From Bacteroidota bacterium (GTDB lineage: Bacteria; Bacteroidota; Bacteroidia; Chitinophagales; Chitinophagaceae): a stretch of 43,328 bases of DNA. The stretch covers positions 1 to 43,328 of the forward strand of contig JAPLEJ010000046.1 of the NCBI GenBank assembly GCA_026391435.1, given 5' to 3'. Positions 28,268 through 36,734 of this stretch are shown in pieces. Numbering within the stretch: position 1 is the stretch's first letter; every line of letters begins with the position of its first letter. A program made the position numbers and the translations under genes. Under the pieces are notes generated by a model, which saw only the letters and a list, made by a program, of their open reading frames with translations, searched no databases and was not told the origin of the DNA.

Positions 28268-28609
28268 TTAACGATGTAATTTTTCATTGTTTTGGTGCCT
28301 AGAACTGTCTCTGAGGGTTTTCTTTTGAATATTTTTCTCAAAGGCAGTCGCTAAATCAATACCTGTTTGATTGGCTAAGCATACTAATACAAATAAAACA
28401 TCGGCCATTTCGTCGGCCAACAATACCTCCTCCTCCTTATTTTTAAAGGATTGATCTCCAAATTTGCGCACCATAATTCTAGACAATTCGCCTACTTCTT
28501 CCATTAAAATACCCAAATTAGTGAGTTCGCTAAAATATTTCACCCCCACTGTTTTGATCCATTGATCTACTTGTTCTTGCGCTTGCTGTAAGGTTAAATT
28601 ATTTGACAT
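28268..28609 (-). CDS. MazG-like nucleotide pyrophosphohydrolase
   Basis: A 113-aa all-alpha NTP pyrophosphohydrolase, single-domain form. The metal-binding pattern is visible as MEEVGELSRIMVR (ExxE) followed by ADEMADVLFVLVCLANQ (ExxD). Such proteins cleave nucleoside triphosphates to monophosphates and may clean the nucleotide pool; the substrate is not known. It follows dtd by 5 bases on the same strand, so the two are very probably cotranscribed. Confidence 0.9.
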   Translation of the reverse strand: MSNNLTLQQAQEQVDQWIKTVGVKYFSELTNLGILMEEVGELSRIMVRKFGDQSFKNKEEEVLLADEMADVLFVLVCLANQTGIDLATAFEKNIQKKTLRDSSRHQNNEKLHR

Positions 28610-28614
28610 ATTAT

Positions 28615-29067
28615 TTATTCTTTATTTTTTGAATCAATGACGATGGTCACAGGACCATCATTTAAAATACTCACTTTCATATCCGCTCCAAATACACCTG
28701 TTTGAATCGATTTTCCTAGTTCAATGGAAAGCTGTTGAATAAATGCCTCATAGATAGGAATAGAAATAGCTGGTTTGGCCGCTGCAATATAAGAAGGTCG
28801 ATTCCCTTTTTTAGTACTTGCATGTAAAGTAAATTGACTTACTAATAAAAGATCTCCGTCCACTTCTTTCAAACTCAGATTCATTACCCCTTCGGTATCA
28901 TCAAATATTCGAATATTTGCTATTTTATTAGATAGCCATTGAATATCTTCCTCATTATCTGCATTTTCGATACCCACCAAAACTAATAGGCCCTTTTGTA
29001 TGGACCCAGTTATCAGCCCATTTACAGTGACGCTTGCCTCTTTTGTTCGTTGAATGACCACTCTCAT
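28615..29067 (-). CDS. dtd: D-aminoacyl-tRNA deacylase
   Basis: DTD hydrolyses D-aminoacyl-tRNAs and, in characterised examples, glycine mischarged on tRNA-Ala. The 150 aa show the family signatures MRVVIQRTKEASVTVNG, GLLVLVGIENAD, the active-site SQFTLHASTKKGNRPSY and, near the end, VSILNDGPVTIVID (the Gly-Pro cross-subunit motif appears as NDGPVT). It is followed by mazG at 5 bases, with glyS next; a glycine-charging enzyme beside its proofreading partner is a plausible functional pairing. Confidence 0.96.
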   Translation of the reverse strand: MRVVIQRTKEASVTVNGLITGSIQKGLLVLVGIENADNEEDIQWLSNKIANIRIFDDTEGVMNLSLKEVDGDLLLVSQFTLHASTKKGNRPSYIAAAKPAISIPIYEAFIQQLSIELGKSIQTGVFGADMKVSILNDGPVTIVIDSKNKE

Positions 29068-29096
29068 AATAGCATGAATTTCGACATGAAGATAAA

Positions 29097-29104
29097 CAAA
29101 ACTA
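29097..29104 (-). promoter_or_regulatory. -7 box (TAGTTTTG) for dtd-mazG
   Basis: Exact TAnnTTTG on the minus strand, 29 bases from the dtd ATG, in the short divergent gap with the flippase gene. Confidence 0.5.
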
Positions 29105-29135
29105 TTTTCACTAATTTAGCTGTAATTTCAAGCCC

Positions 29136-30623
29136 TTGAGTAGTATTAAAAAATTAGTAAGTCAAACCGCCTGGTATGGACTTAGCTCGATTGCAGCTAG
29201 GTTTATCAGTTATTTGTTGGTACCCTACCTTACTTATAAGTTTACTGAATCGGCTTATGGTGAAATGTCGATGGTATACTCCTTTATTCCCTTTTTAAAT
29301 GTGATGGTGACCCATGGCATGGAAACGGCTTATTTTAGATTTGGCAGTAAGGAAAACGAGCTTAAAATTTATCATACCAGTAGCTTTTCAATGCTGATGG
29401 TCACTTCAGTGGTATTAATGGCGCTCATTCATTGGAGTGCCCCTGTTGCACAAATTTTACAAATTACAGCGCATCCCGAATACATTACACTCATAGCTTG
29501 GGTGGTTGGATTAGACGCACTCACCACCATTCCCTTTTCAAGATTAAGATTGCAAGAAAGACCCAAAAAATTCGCCTTTATAAAAATAGGAGGCATTGTT
29601 GTTAATATTTTAACTACCTATTTTTTTATCAGCGTTTTGCCACAATTTATACAAACACATCCTACTCATTTTCTAAATAGTATCTACAAACCTGACTGGC
29701 CTGTTGGATACATATTAATGGCAGGTATCATTCAAAATGTATTTGTTTTATTATTACTTAAAAAAGAAATAGGCGCATTGCGCTTTTCATTTGATTTTGA
29801 TTTATGGAAACAAATGATGGTGTATGCCTTACCACTTATATTAGTTGGATTGGGCGGCATGATCAATGAAACTTTAGATAGAATCATGTTGGGCTGGTGG
29901 GCACCAGGGGGATCTCCAGAAGCAAATAAAGCCATTGTTGGAATTTATAGTGCTTGCTATAAATTAGCTATTTTAATTACCATTTCAGTACAAGCTTTTC
30001 GCATGGGCGCAGAACCATTTTTCTTTAAACAAGCTGAATCAGATAATGCGCAAAAAACATATGCAAGGGTGATGAAATTTTTTGTAATTACCTTATGTAT
30101 CATGTTTTTAATGGTGGTACTTTACTTAGATATCTGGAAGGAGTTTATACGAAATCCCGCCATGCATGTGGGTTTGAAGGTGGTGCCCATTTTATTAATG
30201 GCGAATATATTTTTAGGAATTTATTATAATTTAAGTATTTGGTATAAGCTAAGTAATAAAACAATGGCCGGCGCTTGGATTACTTTATTGGGTGCCTTAT
30301 TGACCATTGTAATCAATTATTTAGCGATTCCTTATTTTGGTTATATGGCAAGTGCCTGGGCAACCTTCTTTTGTTATGGCGCCATGATGGTGGTGAGTTA
30401 CAAATGGGGACAAAAAGTATATCCTGTTCCTTATGCGACCAAAAAATTAATTGCTTACTTTATTATTGCATTACTAGTTTATGGTATTAATACTTTAATT
30501 CATTTAGTATCGCAAAACCAACCCTTCAATTATTTATTCGCTACCATTTTATTAATCACATTTATTGCATTTGTAGTAAGAATTGAAAAAAAGGAAATTA
30601 AATTATTGTTGAACAAGTCATAA
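29136..30623 (+). CDS. Polysaccharide/oligosaccharide flippase (Wzx-like, MOP superfamily)
   Basis: A 495-aa integral membrane protein with about 12-14 hydrophobic helices, starting with the pattern TAWYGLSSIAARFISYLLVPYLTY of polysaccharide biosynthesis flippases (MOP/MATE superfamily). It would move lipid-linked sugars, or possibly another lipid-linked substrate, across the inner membrane. The start is TTG 29136: no ATG lies in frame before residue 44, and the conserved N-terminus begins immediately after this TTG. No glycosyltransferases are adjacent, so the substrate is unknown. The fRMsr gene follows 16 bases later. Confidence 0.88.
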   Translation: MSSIKKLVSQTAWYGLSSIAARFISYLLVPYLTYKFTESAYGEMSMVYSFIPFLNVMVTHGMETAYFRFGSKENELKIYHTSSFSMLMVTSVVLMALIHWSAPVAQILQITAHPEYITLIAWVVGLDALTTIPFSRLRLQERPKKFAFIKIGGIVVNILTTYFFISVLPQFIQTHPTHFLNSIYKPDWPVGYILMAGIIQNVFVLLLLKKEIGALRFSFDFDLWKQMMVYALPLILVGLGGMINETLDRIMLGWWAPGGSPEANKAIVGIYSACYKLAILITISVQAFRMGAEPFFFKQAESDNAQKTYARVMKFFVITLCIMFLMVVLYLDIWKEFIRNPAMHVGLKVVPILLMANIFLGIYYNLSIWYKLSNKTMAGAWITLLGALLTIVINYLAIPYFGYMASAWATFFCYGAMMVVSYKWGQKVYPVPYATKKLIAYFIIALLVYGINTLIHLVSQNQPFNYLFATILLITFIAFVVRIEKKEIKLLLNKS

Positions 30624-30639
30624 AAAGAAAAATCATTTC

Positions 30640-31110
30640 ATGGCCGAAGATTTACATATCATTCAAGGAGATAAAAAAACACAATACGAAACTTTAATTC
30701 CGCAAATACAAGGTTTGCTAGAAGGTGAATCCAATTGGGTAGCCAACTTGGCTAATATTGCTGCAGCACTTAAAGAACAATTCAATTGGTTTTGGGTAGG
30801 TTTTTATTGTGTCATTGAGAATGAATTAGTTTTAGGCCCTTTTCAAGGACCTGTTGCATGCACCCGCATTAAAAAAGGCAGAGGAGTTTGTGGAACTTGT
30901 TGGGAAAGGGAAGCAACAGTATTGGTAGATGATGTTGAAAAATTTCCAGGACATATTGCTTGTAGTAGTTTATCCAAATCAGAAATAGTCGTTCCCTTTT
31001 TTAAAGATGGGAAAGTGATAGGCGTATTAGATGTAGATAGTAGTGAATTATCCCAATTTGATGCCATTGACCAATTATACCTTGAAAAAATAGTGGCATT
31101 GATTTGCTAA
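30640..31110 (+). CDS. msrC: Free methionine-(R)-sulfoxide reductase (GAF domain)
   Basis: A 156-aa GAF-fold enzyme that reduces free L-methionine-(R)-sulfoxide. The three functional cysteines of the family are Cys74 (VACTRI), Cys84 (GRGVCGTC) and Cys108 (PGHIACSS), with SKSEIVVPFF and GVLDVDSSELSQFD completing the signature. Their spacing equals the C84/C94/C118 set of the E. coli enzyme with an offset of 10. Cys87 is an extra cysteine beside the central one. It is probably cotranscribed with the flippase. msrC is the E. coli-style name. Confidence 0.93.
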   Translation: MAEDLHIIQGDKKTQYETLIPQIQGLLEGESNWVANLANIAAALKEQFNWFWVGFYCVIENELVLGPFQGPVACTRIKKGRGVCGTCWEREATVLVDDVEKFPGHIACSSLSKSEIVVPFFKDGKVIGVLDVDSSELSQFDAIDQLYLEKIVALIC

Positions 31111-31148
31111 GTCATTTCAAAAAATAGACAAATTTTAAAAAAATCAAT

Positions 31149-31156
31149 TAAGTTTG
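31149..31156 (+). promoter_or_regulatory. -7 box (TAAGTTTG) for tRNA-Leu
   Basis: Exact TAnnTTTG ending 10 bases before the mature tRNA 5' end. Confidence 0.65.
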
Positions 31157-31166
31157 CAACCCCTAA

Positions 31167-31251
31167 GCGGATGTGGCGAAATTGGCAGACGCACTAGACT
31201 TAGGATCTAGCGCCGTGAGGCGTGTGGGTTCGACCCCCTCCATCCGCACCA
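31167..31251 (+). tRNA. tRNA-Leu(UAG)
   Basis: An 85-nt class II tRNA. The acceptor stem GCGGATG pairs with CATCCGC, the anticodon stem is CTAGA/TCTAG with loop CTTAGGA (anticodon TAG), the variable arm is CGCC-GTGA-GGCG, and the T arm contains TTCGACC. The 3' ACCA is encoded, unlike in the tRNA-Ser of this window. Confidence 0.96.
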
Positions 31252-31259
31252 GACCTTAT

Positions 31260-31298
31260 AAAAAAGCCCTTTCAGATTCATTTTGAAGGGCTTTTTTT
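31260..31298 (+). terminator. Rho-independent terminator after tRNA-Leu
   Basis: AAAAAAGCCCTT (31260-31271) pairs with AAGGGCTTTTTTT (31286-31298), with a 14-base loop. It separates the tRNA transcript from the tig promoter. Confidence 0.85.
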
Positions 31299-31330
31299 AT
31301 TTAATACGCTGTTTTTTAGGTGCAAAAACA

Positions 31331-31338
31331 TACCTTTG
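31331..31338 (+). promoter_or_regulatory. -7 box (TACCTTTG) for tig
   Basis: Exact TAnnTTTG ending 42 bases before the trigger factor ATG, directly after the tRNA terminator. Confidence 0.6.
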
Positions 31339-31380
31339 CCCCCCTTAAACCCTAGAATTTACTAGAAAAAAGAAAAGTAT

Positions 31381-32742
31381 ATGGCAAGTATAAAAAGAGA
31401 GAACATGGGTCTTTTAAATGACAAATTAACTGTTCATTTAACTCCAGCGGATTATATAGGTGGATTTGAAACCATCTTAAAAAAGCATGCTAAAACAGCA
31501 AATATCCCAGGATTTAGAAAAGGCATGGTTCCTGCTGGTTTGATTAAGAAAATGTATGGTCAATCTGTTTTCACTGACGAAGTACTCAAAAAAGTAGAAG
31601 CCGAATTAAATAAATATTTAGCTGCGGAAAAAATTGAAATCTTCGCACAACCCCTTCCATTGGATTCTCAGTTGGCGAATATGGATTTTAATCAACCAAC
31701 AGATTATGATTTTTCTTTTGAAATTGGATTAAAACCAAGTTTTGAAATCAAAACAAAGGACATTAAAGTGAAACGCTATCAAGTGAAAGTAACTCCTGAA
31801 ATGATTCAAAATGAAGTGGAGCGTATTCAAACAAGACAAGGTAAAATGACAGAACCTGAAACAGCGGAATCAGAAGACAATGTTTTGAATGTTTCATTTA
31901 TCGAATCGGATAAAGAGGGTAATGAAATAGAAGGGGGTATTAAAAAAGATAATTCTTTATTGATAAAATATTTTGCTGCAGCTACTCGTAAAAAATTAAT
32001 AGGCAGTAAAAAAGATGATGCTCAAATCATTCAGTTAAAGAAAGCCTTTGAAGACAAAGAGCTTGAAGTGATTATAGGCGACCTTGGTATCACCAAAGAG
32101 CAATCCGATAAGTACTTTAACTTAGTCATCACCAAGGTTGGATTGGTTGAAAAAGCCAACTTAGATGAAGCTTTATTTTTAGCAAGCTACCCTAATCAAG
32201 AAATAAAAACGGAAGACGAATTCAGAGCAGCTATTCAAAAAGATATTGAAGGCTATTATGAACAACAAGCAAGAAATCAAATTCACGACCAAATATACCA
32301 TAGCTTAATTGAGCATACTAAAATGGAATTTCCTACTGCATTTTTAAAGAGATGGTTGCAACAAGGTGGTGAAAAACAAAGAACATTAGAGGAAGCAGAA
32401 AAAGAATATCCTGTTTTTCAAGATCAGTTAAAATGGACTTTGATCAGTGGTCAATTAATGACTGCACAAAAAATTGAAGTGGTTGCCGAAGATTTAAAAG
32501 ACTTTGCAAAACAACAATTGATGAGCTATATGGGTAATCAAATGGGCGCGATGGGCGACAATGATAAGTGGTTAGAAGATTACGCTGTTAGAATGATGCA
32601 AGACAAGAAATTTGTTGAAGATAGTTACCACCGAATTAGTACGGATAAATTATTCAAAGCCATCGAAACCGAGGTGCAAACCAAGGACGAACCTAATGAA
32701 GCTGAGAAGTTCGCTGATATGCTGAACAAGCACCAACACTAG
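31381..32742 (+). CDS. tig: Trigger factor chaperone
   Basis: Ribosome-associated chaperone for nascent chains. The N-terminal ribosome-binding domain carries the signature GFRKGMVP (residues 44-51). The rest of the 453 aa is the mainly helical C-terminal chaperone body (for example EQQARNQIHDQIYHSLIEHTKMEFPTAFL split over its arms) ending in a charged tail. The middle region, where other phyla have an FKBP-type prolyl isomerase domain, is divergent and no FKBP catalytic pattern is recognisable. It is upstream of clpP-clpP-clpX, as in many bacteria, but separated from them by a terminator and a new promoter. Confidence 0.94.
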   Translation: MASIKRENMGLLNDKLTVHLTPADYIGGFETILKKHAKTANIPGFRKGMVPAGLIKKMYGQSVFTDEVLKKVEAELNKYLAAEKIEIFAQPLPLDSQLANMDFNQPTDYDFSFEIGLKPSFEIKTKDIKVKRYQVKVTPEMIQNEVERIQTRQGKMTEPETAESEDNVLNVSFIESDKEGNEIEGGIKKDNSLLIKYFAAATRKKLIGSKKDDAQIIQLKKAFEDKELEVIIGDLGITKEQSDKYFNLVITKVGLVEKANLDEALFLASYPNQEIKTEDEFRAAIQKDIEGYYEQQARNQIHDQIYHSLIEHTKMEFPTAFLKRWLQQGGEKQRTLEEAEKEYPVFQDQLKWTLISGQLMTAQKIEVVAEDLKDFAKQQLMSYMGNQMGAMGDNDKWLEDYAVRMMQDKKFVEDSYHRISTDKLFKAIETEVQTKDEPNEAEKFADMLNKHQH

Positions 32743-32811
32743 GTTGGATGGTTGGAAACAACCCCCACTCCAATGAAATGGGCGGTAGTTTCAAATAAGA
32801 CATTGATCTTC

Positions 32812-32844
32812 AAGGCCTTCTATTTTTAATAGAGGGCCTTTTTT
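32812..32844 (+). terminator. Rho-independent terminator after tig
   Basis: AAGGCC at 32812-32817 pairs with GGCCTT (32835-32840), with inner pairing CTATT/AATAG and a short T loop, followed by a run of T. Lies in the 185-base gap between tig and clpP. Confidence 0.85.
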
Positions 32845-32880
32845 GTGTCAGATCCTCAAACTTTGGCACCCTTTTTGTAG

Positions 32881-32888
32881 TTCCTTTG
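32881..32888 (+). promoter_or_regulatory. Probable -7 box (TTCCTTTG) for the clpP-clpX operon
   Basis: Seven of eight positions match TAnnTTTG, with a TTTG at 32862-32865 as a possible -33 element, though the spacer of 15 is short. It overlaps an in-frame TTG at 32886, which argues for the ATG at 32928 as the clpP start. Confidence 0.45.
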
Positions 32889-32927
32889 GGTACAAGGATT
32901 TACCTTTACCCACTGAAATCAGAAATT

Positions 32928-33614
32928 ATGAACCTAGGAAAAGAATTTGAGCAATTTGCGATCAAAGGAAGAGGGATCAGCAGCAATAGTTTACACCAAT
33001 ACAAAAATAGTGTCACCAATTTGACGCCTTATATTATTGAGGAGCGACCTATGAATGTAGCGAGCATGGATGTGTTTAGTCGTTTAATGATGGATCGCAT
33101 CATTTTTTTAGGCGAAGGCATTAATGACTATGTTGCTAATATCGTTACAGCGCAATTACTATTTTTAGAAAGCACAGATCGTACAAAAGATATTCAAATG
33201 TATATCAACAGCCCAGGCGGCAGTGTATATGCTGGATTAGGGATTTATGATACCATGCAATTTATAAGCCCTGATGTAGCTACCATCTGTACAGGAATGG
33301 CAGCAAGCATGGGTGCGATTTTATTGTGTGCAGGGGTAGAAGGAAAAAGAACTGCTTTAAAACACAGTCGCATTATGTTACACCAACCTAGTGGTGCGAT
33401 TGGTGGACAAGCTTCAGATATTGAAATAACTGCGCGTGAAATTAAAAAATTAAGACACGAATTATATGAAGTGATTGCACACCATACTCACAAGGAAGTG
33501 GATATAGTGGCAAAGGATTGTGATCGAGATTTTTGGATGACAGCAGCCGAAGGAAAAGCATACGGATTGGTGGATGAGGTATTGTTAACCAATCCTAGAA
33601 AAGTAAAAAAATAA
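32928..33614 (+). CDS. clpP: ATP-dependent Clp protease proteolytic subunit (ClpP1)
   Basis: The canonical serine peptidase subunit of ClpXP. From ATG 32928 it has 228 aa. The catalytic triad is visible as Ser127 (GMAASMGA), His152 (MLHQPSG) and Asp201 (CDRDFWM). INSPGGSV forms the substrate strand and oxyanion region. The conserved SMDVFSRLMMDRIIFLGE region precedes it, including the N-terminal segment that forms the axial gate. An earlier TTG lies inside the probable promoter and is rejected. A second, different ClpP follows after 22 bases. Confidence 0.95.
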   Translation: MNLGKEFEQFAIKGRGISSNSLHQYKNSVTNLTPYIIEERPMNVASMDVFSRLMMDRIIFLGEGINDYVANIVTAQLLFLESTDRTKDIQMYINSPGGSVYAGLGIYDTMQFISPDVATICTGMAASMGAILLCAGVEGKRTALKHSRIMLHQPSGAIGGQASDIEITAREIKKLRHELYEVIAHHTHKEVDIVAKDCDRDFWMTAAEGKAYGLVDEVLLTNPRKVKK

Positions 33615-33636
33615 AAGAAGTAATAAAAATAATTGT

Positions 33637-34260
33637 ATGATAATTACGAACCAATTTTTAATGGAGGACGACGAAGACCCTAAAGAAAATAAAAAGGAAG
33701 AAAGTGGACCTGGATTTTTGAATAAAAAAATGGAGCAAATCTTTTTTGAAAAAAGAGCTATTTATTTATGGGGCGTAGTAGACGATAAATCAGCAAAAGA
33801 TATTGTAACCAAATTATTATTATTGGATGCCGACAAACCAGGTGCCGAGATAAAATTTTACATCAATAGCCCAGGCGGTGTAGTGACGAGCGGAATGGTC
33901 ATGTTTGACACCATGAACTTAATTAAAAGTCCTGTTCATACTATTTGTATGGGCTTGGCTGCGAGTATGGGATCTATCTTATTGAGTATGGGTGAAAAAG
34001 GAAAGCGAACCATATTTCCACATGGCGAAGTCATGATACATCAACCTAGTATTGGAGGTTATTTCCAAGCGACAAGTGCCGATATTGAAATTCAAGCAGA
34101 GCAAATCGGAAAAACAAAGGAATTAGGCGCTCAAATACTAGCCAACAACTGTGGTAAAAAAGTAGATCAAATTATGGCCGATTTTGATAGGGATTACTGG
34201 ATGAATGCAAAAGAAGCAGTGGCTTATGGTATTGTAGATAAAATAGCAAAATCGCTTTAA
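33637..34260 (+). CDS. clpP2: Second, divergent ClpP subunit (ClpP2) with acidic N-terminal extension
   Basis: A 207-aa ClpP paralog with its own complete-looking triad: Ser110 (GLAASMGS), His135 (MIHQPSIGG) and an Asp in FDRDYWM. Compared with ClpP1 it lacks the DxFSRL axial-gate segment. It begins instead with a charged tract, MEDDEDPKENKKEESGPG (from residue 9), before KMEQIFFEKRAIYLWG. Translation could also begin at ATG 33661. It is flanked by clpP1 (22 bases) and clpX (15 bases), so the three are almost certainly one operon. A mixed ClpP1-ClpP2 complex is a reasonable inference, not shown here. Confidence 0.92.
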   Translation: MIITNQFLMEDDEDPKENKKEESGPGFLNKKMEQIFFEKRAIYLWGVVDDKSAKDIVTKLLLLDADKPGAEIKFYINSPGGVVTSGMVMFDTMNLIKSPVHTICMGLAASMGSILLSMGEKGKRTIFPHGEVMIHQPSIGGYFQATSADIEIQAEQIGKTKELGAQILANNCGKKVDQIMADFDRDYWMNAKEAVAYGIVDKIAKSL

Positions 34261-34275
34261 TTAATTTAAAAAATC

Positions 34276-35511
34276 ATGGCTAAAATAGAAGCAATACAAT
34301 GTTCATTTTGTGGTCGCAAGCGCGAGGAAGTTAAAATCCTAATCGCTGGCCAGGAAGGACATATTTGCGAGCACTGTATTGAGCATGCGCATGAAATTAT
34401 TCAAAAAGAATTTCATCAAAAAAAGGCAGACGGAAAGGCAGGAAATTTGAAAGTGCAAAAACCAATGGCCATTAAAGCATTTTTGGATCAATATATTATT
34501 GGGCAAGATGATGCTAAAAAAATATTATGCGTCGCTGTTTACAATCACTTTAAGCGCATCAATTTACCAGTGACAACCAAGAACGAAGTGGAGATTGAAA
34601 AAAGCAATGTCATCATGATTGGAGAAACGGGTACAGGTAAAACCTTGCTTGCTAAAACCATTGCAAAATTACTCAATGTCCCATTTGCAATTGTAGACGC
34701 TACTGTATTTACAGAAGCGGGTTATGTTGGTGAAGATGTAGAAAGTATGCTTACTAGATTATTACAAAATTGCGACTATGATGTGGAAGCAGCGCAAAGA
34801 GGTATTGTGTATATAGATGAAATAGATAAAATTGCACGCAAAGGAGATAATCCATCTATTACCCGTGATGTAAGTGGAGAGGGCGTACAACAAGGCTTAT
34901 TAAAAATGCTAGAAGGTACCGAAGTGCTTGTTCCACCTCAAGGGGGACGCAAGCACCCAGATCAAAAAATGATTAAAGTAGATACAAAAAATATTTTATT
35001 CATTTGTGGTGGCGCATTTGACGGTATAGATAAAATCATTGCTAGACGCATTAATACCAATGCCATTGGATTTAGTGTCAATAAAAATGAGCAAGAATTA
35101 CAACGAAAAAATTTATTGAGATTTGTGAATGCACAGGACATTAAAGGCTTTGGTTTAATTCCTGAACTTTTAGGCCGACTTCCTATCATCACCTATCTTG
35201 AGCCATTAGATGCCATTACTTTAAGAAGTATTTTAACCGAACCAAAAAATGCACTTATAAAACAATACACTCAATTATTCGCAATTGAAAAAATTAAGTT
35301 AACCATTGACAACGAAGTGTATGATTATATTGTTGAAAAGGCAATGGAATATAAATTAGGCGCTAGAGGATTGAGAAGTATTTGCGAAAGTTTATTTACG
35401 CAAGCGATGTTTGAAATGCCAGGTACCAATGCGACCGAATTTAATGTGACACTTGATTACGCTAAAAACATGTTTAATAAAAGTAAGTTAAGCACTTTAA
35501 AAGTGGCTTAG
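34276..35511 (+). CDS. clpX: ClpX ATPase subunit
   Basis: AAA+ unfoldase that feeds ClpP. The 411 aa start with a zinc-binding domain (Cys9, Cys12, Cys31, Cys34 in CSFC and CEHC). Next come [11 protein letters not shown], the Walker [14 protein letters not shown], the pore-loop GYVGEDVES, the Walker [12 protein letters not shown], and [15 protein letters not shown]. The ClpP-docking tripeptide IGF appears in NAIGFSV, and [13 protein letters not shown] with the arginine sensor region follows. It directly follows the two clpP genes. Confidence 0.97.
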   Translation: MAKIEAIQCSFCGRKREEVKILIAGQEGHICEHCIEHAHEIIQKEFHQKKADGKAGNLKVQKPMAIKAFLDQYIIGQDDAKKILCVAVYNHFKRINLPVTTKNEVEIEKSNVIMIGETGTGKTLLAKTIAKLLNVPFAIVDATVFTEAGYVGEDVESMLTRLLQNCDYDVEAAQRGIVYIDEIDKIARKGDNPSITRDVSGEGVQQGLLKMLEGTEVLVPPQGGRKHPDQKMIKVDTKNILFICGGAFDGIDKIIARRINTNAIGFSVNKNEQELQRKNLLRFVNAQDIKGFGLIPELLGRLPIITYLEPLDAITLRSILTEPKNALIKQYTQLFAIEKIKLTIDNEVYDYIVEKAMEYKLGARGLRSICESLFTQAMFEMPGTNATEFNVTLDYAKNMFNKSKLSTLKVA

Positions 35512-35549
35512 CTGATTTATACTATTATAACCACTTTAAAATCATTATT

Positions 35550-35699
35550 ATGCAAGAACTTATTGATCGTTTAGTAAAAGAAACTGGCGTTACTCCAGAA
35601 CAAGCAAAGCAATCTATTGAAACCATTGCAGCATTTGTAAAAGAAAAATTCCCAATGTTGGGCGGCGCAGTGAATCAAATTTTCAAAGCCGGAAAGTAA
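35550..35699 (+). CDS. Small unknown protein downstream of clpX (49 aa)
   Basis: An open frame of 49 codons: MQELIDRLVKETG, VTPEQAKQSIETIA, AFVKEKFPMLGGAV, NQIFKAGK. The pattern predicts two amphipathic helices and has the reading bias of a real gene (regular spacing of Leu/Ile/Val, no rare codons). The VTPEQAKQSIE segment is loosely like the start of small DUF2780/DUF2267-type proteins, too weak to name. It begins 38 bases after clpX and ends just before a hairpin terminator, so it is probably the last gene of the clpP-clpP2-clpX transcript. Confidence 0.7.
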   Translation: MQELIDRLVKETGVTPEQAKQSIETIAAFVKEKFPMLGGAVNQIFKAGK

Positions 35700-35724
35700 T
35701 TGTTTGCAAAGAGGTTATAAAAGC

Positions 35725-35748
35725 AAAATCCTCCCGAAGGAGGATTTT
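35725..35748 (+). terminator. Hairpin terminator after the clpX operon
   Basis: A perfect 10-bp stem AAAATCCTCC / GGAGGATTTT with a CGAA tetraloop (35725-35748). Only the stem T's form the run, so termination is probable but not strong. Confidence 0.65.
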
Positions 35749-35873
35749 CAAGCAAGCAATCGAAAACTAGGAACTTAATCCTAACTCAAACTAATACTTT
35801 TTTTTAGACTGGAATCTTTTTTTAGATAGATTTTATACAGACCTGCTGTTTTAGTTTTGCATTATATTGCTTA

Positions 35874-36734
35874 TCAATCACTTATGACTATTTGGGTTTT
35901 TAACCAAAGGGCTTGATTTTGTGGCAAATCAAACAAAATAACCAAATGACGCCAGGTGATTTGCCCCGCTTGTTGTTTCCTTATTTTTAAAATTTGAAAT
36001 ATTTGTTGGTCATCAAATAAGCCAAGTGATTTCCATTGTTCAAAATTCATAGTACTGCTATTTAAAGTCGTTTTAAAGTTTTTTTGGACTATTAAATGAG
36101 GTCGCAAAAGTTGATAACTAGCATCTCCTAATCCATACACTTTATTCAGTTGTGTAACCGAACTAAATCCTCCTAAATGATTTTTATATTGTAAAATTTG
36201 TTGAATAATATGAAACGGTAACCTGGTTTTATTTGACCATTCATTCGCATCTGCAGTGTTGATGTCCATTTTCCAAATAGCATCACTTTTGCTTTTAGTT
36301 GAAAAAATAAACTTTGAATACTCCTTCCTTGTATAATTATTTTCAAATTTTCTATTTATTTCTTTGTTTGAAATGGAAGACAATTCAATCATTGGCAAAA
36401 GTTTTTCTGCTAGGGTTTTATCTAAACCATATAATTTAAAAATATCTTCTTTTTTATAAAATCTACCGCCCTTTTCTCGGTAATGAATTAATGTTTTTAC
36501 TTGCTTTGGCGGAATACCCAAGGATAAGGCGGCCAGACTATCAATGGTATTGGGATCAAATTTAAATAAGTGAATGGGTGTTAAATTAACTTTTACATTT
36601 TTTGATACACTTTGTTTTTGGGGACTCATCAACAAACTGAGTAGGATACTAGCGGTTAATATGCACCCTAAAACAAGGATTCCCCTTTTTTCTTTTTCAG
36701 AAAAAATAAAATAAGCTTTCCACCAATGAGACAT
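35874..36734 (-). CDS. Membrane-anchored helix-hairpin-helix protein (ComEA-like repeats)
   Basis: A 286-aa protein with a short cytoplasmic start, one membrane helix (about residues 17-37, RGILVLGCILTASILLSLLM) and an outer part with ComEA-like helix-hairpin-helix units. The units are recognisable as FDPNTIDSLAALSLGIPPKQVKTLI, then YREKGGRFYKKEDIFKLYGL, and later MDINTADANEWS with YKNHLGGFSSVTQLNKVYGL; a third, weaker unit closes the protein. ComEA binds incoming DNA in competent bacteria, but no competence genes are near, so DNA binding is inferred from the fold only. Confidence 0.82.
   Translation of the reverse strand: MSHWWKAYFIFSEKEKRGILVLGCILTASILLSLLMSPQKQSVSKNVKVNLTPIHLFKFDPNTIDSLAALSLGIPPKQVKTLIHYREKGGRFYKKEDIFKLYGLDKTLAEKLLPMIELSSISNKEINRKFENNYTRKEYSKFIFSTKSKSDAIWKMDINTADANEWSNKTRLPFHIIQQILQYKNHLGGFSSVTQLNKVYGLGDASYQLLRPHLIVQKNFKTTLNSSTMNFEQWKSLGLFDDQQIFQILKIRKQQAGQITWRHLVILFDLPQNQALWLKTQIVISD

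Noticed and set aside
28243..28341. N-terminal extension of glyS upstream of ATG 28242
   Set aside because: It passes through the -7 box and overlaps mazG in another frame, and the conserved synthetase N-terminus starts after ATG 28242.
35852..35859. TAGTTTTG -7 box on the plus strand
   Set aside because: It points into the antisense of the helix-hairpin-helix gene and no plus-strand gene follows.
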